Assembly: GCA_024336345.1 (NCBI GenBank)
Contig: JANFOG010000010.1
Location: 1,550,001-1,614,000 of the forward strand
DNA length: 64,000 nucleotides
Direction of reading: 5' to 3'
Source: Mariannaea sp. PMI_226
Lineage: Eukaryota; Ascomycota; Sordariomycetes; Hypocreales; Nectriaceae
Shown: one piece after another, positions 60,701 through 64,000 of the stretch
How the letters are laid out: the number at the start of each line of letters is the position of its first letter
Numbering within the stretch: position 1 is the first letter of the stretch
The notes under the pieces: model-generated
The model's database searches: none
Seen by the model: the letters and a program-made list of their open reading frames with translations, nothing else
What the model was told of the DNA's origin: nothing
Program-made: the position numbers and the translations under genes

Positions 60701-61719
60701 GCCGTTTCAACCGATTCCCTTGACAACTGGATGGCTTGCTCTACATCATGTATCTCCCCAGAGCGGTGGAATCTTAGATTAAGCGAGTCTGATAGCCAAC
60801 CCTTGGTGTTGAGGGTCTCAGTGCTGGAAGAAGTGTGAGAAAAATGAAGCTTTTGCATTGCTTGATACCCAAGAGCAATGCTGGTATTAAGGTCGTCCTC
60901 TGATCTTGTCTGTGCGTAGCGGTAGCCTAGATTCTTGCTTAGCTCTGCTAGCACCATTCCATGCGTTGAGGAGAGAGAATGCAGAACTTCAATCGAACGA
61001 TCCAGATCTTCCGGCCTCCTTTCCCTGGCCCATCGATTGTGTAAACATTGTGCTAGGTCCCTTACAAGGGCAACATCTTCTGGGGTGTGCAACAGGGCCT
61101 GCTCATATGCTTCTATTGCATGCTGAAGTGCTACAGTTCTGGAATCAAGTTGATACATTCTGCTCCAACAATCCGCCTCTCCCTTTCGAGACGCAATGTG
61201 TAATTCCTGCAGAGCTTGGGAGTGGTTATATTTTGAGTCCTTGGTAGCCTGGTATTCCACAAGCTCATATTGAACTATTGCCCGGGAAATATCGGTGGTA
61301 TGGCAAGTCCATTTGCTTTTCTCGACATAGTACCCAGCAAGTTGGAGAGATGTTATCGCTCGATTAACACTGATGCCATGAAGGTTGGTATCAGCGAGAA
61401 GGGTAGTGGCATGATGAATGGCGGTATCCGCATCAATAACCATACAGATCGCTTCATCAAGATGCTTAATGTCATGTGAATGGTCAACGAATAATGCATG
61501 CTTCCAAAATCCAACTTCTGCTAGTCTTCTCCACCGTAACTCATGGTCACCAGGTGTTGATTCAAGAAGTTCCCCTGCTTTACGGAGTCCAAGCATGCAA
61601 TCATCGAACGTGAGGGATCCTCGTTTGTAGCCGGCAAGCGATTTACATGCCTCAGCTATGTACTCATATGGATCGCCCAGTGGCGCGTCTGGAGCTCGGG
61701 CAATGGCCGCAGGAACCAT
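57796..61719 (-). CDS. TPR-CHAT putative caspase-like protease
   Basis: A single-exon 1307-residue protein with an N-terminal helical-repeat array and a C-terminal CHAT (caspase HetF associated with TPRs) domain. About residues 1-830 are repeated helix pairs of TPR type (for example AIEAYEQALLHTPEDVALVRDLAQCL and HLNQALEAAQTALETV). The CHAT domain follows from about 860, with IIWIPTGPLSHFPIHAAG and a complete catalytic dyad: His1074 in FHFAGHG (codon 58498-58500) and Cys1120 in LSACLTG (58360-58362). VIGTLWQVDD near the end of the domain is also typical. A polyglutamate run lies near residue 1240, followed by a basic tail ending HYGILRNAMTED. CHAT proteins are cysteine proteases related to caspases and separase; many fungal ones occur in multidomain signalling or cell-death proteins. 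Activity here is inferred. The start at 61719 is the first ATG of the frame. Confidence 0.92.
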   Translation of the reverse strand: MVPAAIARAPDAPLGDPYEYIAEACKSLAGYKRGSLTFDDCMLGLRKAGELLESTPGDHELRWRRLAEVGFWKHALFVDHSHDIKHLDEAICMVIDADTAIHHATTLLADTNLHGISVNRAITSLQLAGYYVEKSKWTCHTTDISRAIVQYELVEYQATKDSKYNHSQALQELHIASRKGEADCWSRMYQLDSRTVALQHAIEAYEQALLHTPEDVALVRDLAQCLHNRWARERRPEDLDRSIEVLHSLSSTHGMVLAELSKNLGYRYAQTRSEDDLNTSIALGYQAMQKLHFSHTSSSTETLNTKGWLSDSLNLRFHRSGEIHDVEQAIQLSRESVETAALQDFDQAQRLISYADRLGARFDIQGVDEDLQTAIRCLESALDLATETTINAWTIKQTRAKIRGCLSIMRLRRYNATGAIEDLCQGIEMLVRYPITMHACLEDDTWALALGIGRLLARYSYSRLIEHLNQALEAAQTALETVSFNDGRRPAFLGLLSHCYTLRVVEAQSTEDLDKMIDMTLQALDNDQGTGRLKQHRFAYLARVAESLRCRSVMAWEQAVVSKHKQDSTNAIEYAIQARSECQDGNPNLAHGVILLAECFKSRFIQLAEPDLSDISHAIDHFQHALRLPVIVSDSARTQELLFELSLALCLRATTSTDPKREDEQKALQIFRICADTPACPPRKRVLACIRIAEHHCLSGQWTEAVQVWHKALELVSSLNLRSQSQRDRVDFLQNLSGVSRQASLSALNAGENATEALRLLEVGRGLTAGFILESRVDIDKLSPSEASNFERARLRVESLRKRTQVGELVLGESKTAQWASDFVDYNEAKKSFDNTITEIEADQKTKDFLGPPSVGEVRQFLGNNDTIVEINTGSERCDAFVIQKKHEHVRSFRLEALRFNDIEEWLGRLKSTRPLIDLSMLDWLWHTVAHPILEYLGFGPQAASSNSSSLPRIIWIPTGPLSHFPIHAAGKYGGSSTLMDHAISSYSFSLKAFVFGHMWENKNTFRVPDDNMLLVGMGRTPGLRNLPFVTQEINKLASMAPDLHRELVCLAEPRRAVVLDELSKCDIFHFAGHGMSDPLRPLSSGLVLHDGHLTISDLLDYRISGHGKDPPFLAFLSACLTGTNDFEHLVDEGIHLISAFQLVGFEHVIGTLWQVDDQTCMRVAEGVYSEIARRSTREFFDEDEDGAVCQGLHNAVVAMRDEWIREQNGVSSGQQRNLPVMKLNNQKGFEQPNEITAREEEEEEEEEEENLTMETRSLQIRLARLRHRGERNARLIARKTKEGKLIKADWIPFVHYGILRNAMTED
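57969..58003. repeat. (CTT)n trinucleotide repeat inside the CHAT gene
   Basis: About eleven CTT units on the plus strand, read as GAA/GAG codons on the minus strand and encoding the polyglutamate run. It is in frame and so likely length-variable without breaking the protein. Confidence 0.9.
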
Positions 61720-63472
61720 GCTCCCAGCTTTCTCTTGGGTTCAGAGACGGGCCCTGCCGGGTAAGTGAAGTCGAGGCCGTGTTGCAGTTTCGTTTTCTTT
61801 TTGCCAACAGGTTGACTTAATCCTGATTCATCGGCCGATAGGATATCGGCTGAGTGCACAGGGGAAGAGAAACGAGAAACAAAAGCAATCACTAGACCAA
61901 TGAGTATTCGGAGAATATTTGGGTTGTTGCGATCTCATAGGTTCGGCTAGAAAAAAGAGGCAAATGAAAATGACATTAACAAGAGAGAAGGGTAGAGAAT
62001 ACTCTCTAGGACATCTGACAAAGGCTCAATTTTGGCTCCCCTGAAGTTGGCCCTTGTGGCTCTCTATGGGAAGATGTGAGGCAATTCCGTGTTCTGTTTT
62101 GCACAGCCCCTCTCATCCCATCAGTTGGGCAGCCAGGCTGAGCAGCTGGCAATAGTGCCAGGGGGCAGTCTGAGCAAAAGTGACAACAGGTCACGTGCAC
62201 AAATGGGGGCGGCAGACGTCCAGCTTCATCTACATCTACTACGAGCGTGGTCTCCCATCCTGAGTTTTCTACCAACGGCTACTGATGGGGTACCACAGGT
62301 GCTAGTCGTACTGTCACAACTCCCTGCGGCACCGGGGAAGTTCCATGTGAGTGAATCATTGATTGATTGATGTATGAGTCATGCTCTTCCCGTAAACCAT
62401 CAAAAGTTGAACCACGGGTCGTCAGTGAAGCCCAAGTTTCATGATGCGACGTGTGCGCCACAGTATAAGTTGCCTTCCACATCCACCTCTCTATGCCCTA
62501 ATCCTGTAACTAACAAGAATCAGGGATGAGAACTCGATTGAGAATTATTAGATTGGTTGGGACTCTTCTGGACGCCCTGTAGCTGTAAATGGCTATGTAC
62601 AGGACTGTGAGAACTTCATCATCTCTGTGCTGAGTGAAGAGCTGAAACGGGTAACTCCTGAAATCACAACGAGTAGAAGGAATCAACTAATGCGCCGTGC
62701 TTCCATGGCCTGGCTACGAAGGTCATAAATCATAAGTAGTCTGAGCTGACACAGTAATGACACATCGTCAGCAAGTCTAGTAAACCCTGGAAAACTCAGT
62801 TAACTGGGATTACTGGCCTGCCTCGAACGGAAGATCGCTGTGCGACAACCTTTTTGACTTCTGGAATGATTGTATTACATCTAAGCTCTCTGATGAGGAT
62901 AACAAGCTTACCACCGCTCTATTCCTGTTTGCAATCCGACTATTGGCTATTGGGGGGCCTGATGATAGCCACAAATAAGCTACAATAGCTCAATTGGTTC
63001 CTTGAGAATAATAAACCAACTCATAACAAGTGTAAATAATTAAATAGCCAATGCAAATATACTCGATTAGCAATTGGTTTGGTTACTAACGTATCGTATT
63101 TAGCAATAAATATTTAGAGACCTATAATAACCATAGCTCTATCAACAAGAATTAACGATGGAATCTTCATTTCTTTCCCCAATAATTATGACTGTAGTTT
63201 GTATTCATAGAGGACGTGAAGTTGTCTAATTTTGAATTTGGGTTCGTGTTCATCTCAATATTGAACTATAGATGGGATAGGTTGTTAATGGAATGAGTCG
63301 CCAAGTTGTTACTTGCTTTTGGAACCAACTTACTCGTCAAATTGATGGGCCTACAGCTATCTTATTCCGTACAGTTGGCCACAGTTCCAGCTGCGCCACA
63401 TTGGGTTGCCATACATAGTGCAAAGAAGCCGTAGCAGTCTTTTAAGACAACAAGTGTAGATTGGCTGGTAGC
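61720..63472. other. Intergenic, no gene seen
   Basis: Promoter side of the CHAT gene and 3' flank of the last gene. AT-rich from about 63.0 kb. Short minus-strand frames at 61.7-62.5 kb are not supported. Confidence 0.5.
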
Positions 63473-64000
63473 TTAGTTCAAACCCCATACCGCTTTGGAC
63501 CATGGCTGATATTTAAGTGACCATGTCAAGGTTCGAATAACCGACGCATCAGTAGAGGGTTGTCCGAACCCGACCCAGAGATCCATAGTCATATCTACGG
63601 AATTATCCGTCTCGCTCATGTTAGTGTCGGCAACGATAGCCTGTTGAGTAACACCCTTGGGATTGGTCATGGTGACGACACTTCCGCAGAGGAGGTTGTC
63701 CTGAGAGTCTCCAAAGGCCCGCATAACACTGATGGGCATGGCAACCAGAGGCATATAGTCAGGAATGTTGCCGACTTGATAGGTGCTAAGGCCACACGAT
63801 CCAGAATCCAGGAAGATTTTACGAGCAATCGGAGCGGCGTCCCACATGAAGAGCGACCCGTTGTTGTTGCCAGTCAGGGAAATCCAATTTGGATCTCCGG
63901 GCTTGGGGACGGTTGTGGCCTGAGCAATGGAGGTGGTGGCAATAATGGGGGTAATGGGTGTGATAGCAATAGGAGTGGCAGCAGTGGGAGTCGTGGTAGC
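63473..64000 (-). CDS. Secreted double-psi-beta-barrel (RlpA/expansin-like) protein, C-terminal part
   Basis: The frame is open to the window end, so the N-terminus is missing. The visible first part (about residues to the MWD at 63847) is a Thr/Pro/Ala/Ile-rich linker, typical of extracellular fungal proteins. Then comes a domain with SGSCGLSTYQVGN, NLLCGSVVTMTNPKGVTQQ, AIVADTNMSETDNSVDM and LWVGFGQ, which matches the double-psi beta-barrel arrangement seen in RlpA-like, expansin-like and papain-inhibitor-type proteins (a CG..V...N..G block and a D...VD.S/T block). Residues that would form a lytic active site are not securely visible, and several cysteines appear paired. Probably secreted, acting at the cell wall or in the medium. 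Confidence 0.7.
   Translation of the reverse strand, partial: ATTTPTAATPIAITPITPIIATTSIAQATTVPKPGDPNWISLTGNNNGSLFMWDAAPIARKIFLDSGSCGLSTYQVGNIPDYMPLVAMPISVMRAFGDSQDNLLCGSVVTMTNPKGVTQQAIVADTNMSETDNSVDMTMDLWVGFGQPSTDASVIRTLTWSLKYQPWSKAVWGLN

Noticed and set aside
1..64000. A classical secondary-metabolite gene cluster
   Set aside because: Although a methyltransferase, transporters, dioxygenase and regulators are present, no PKS, NRPS, terpene synthase or DMATS motif was seen, so no cluster is claimed.
1..64000. CRISPR array, insertion sequence or prophage
   Set aside because: No regularly spaced identical repeats, transposase or phage genes; introns and gene families are fungal.

Overview
The window reads as nuclear DNA of a filamentous ascomycete, most likely from the Eurotiales (Aspergillus/Penicillium type). 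The reasons are short GT-AG introns of about 45-140 bases, many with a CTAAC-like branch point, Zn2Cys6 regulators, an LaeA-like methyltransferase, fungal rhodopsin-domain and NmrA-like proteins, and frequent TACGGAGTA-like intergenic motifs. The assignment to an order is inference. Gene models were built by hand: exons were joined only where reading frame, splice sites and family conservation agreed.

Left part (1-9.5 kb): the 3' half of a Zn2Cys6-type regulator, an APC-superfamily permease, a seven-helix rhodopsin-domain (PTH11-like) protein and a GNAT acetyltransferase, the last three on the minus strand.

Middle-left (9.5-22.6 kb): gene-poor. It holds simple repeats, a decayed Hsp70-like gene with an in-frame stop and frameshifts, a small helical protein with a TATA box, and a second gene that seems frameshifted at its N-terminus.

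Middle (22.6-34 kb): an LaeA-like methyltransferase diverges from an alpha/beta hydrolase. They are followed by a tRNA-Ser(AGA), a drug-efflux-type MFS transporter and a small secreted effector-like protein.

Catabolic-looking block (34.2-42.5 kb): an FAD-dependent oxidoreductase, a complete Zn2Cys6 regulator and a nine-exon sugar/quinate-type transporter with no other gene among them, a plausible regulator-enzyme-transporter set.

Right part (44.4-57.1 kb): a secreted six-bladed-propeller (SMP-30-like) protein diverges from a second complete Zn2Cys6 regulator, and the shared promoter carries three copies of a diverged repeat. Then come an unknown ORF, a TauD-type dioxygenase, a Fungal_trans_2-type regulator without a zinc cluster, an NmrA-like protein and a second GNAT enzyme. 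No PKS, NRPS or terpene synthase core is present.

Far right (57.8-64 kb): a single-exon 1307-residue TPR-CHAT putative protease with an intact His/Cys dyad and an acidic repeat tract, and the C-terminal part of a secreted double-psi-barrel protein running off the end. The TPR-CHAT protein, the repeat-bearing divergent promoter with its propeller protein, and the decayed Hsp70 are the most interesting items.
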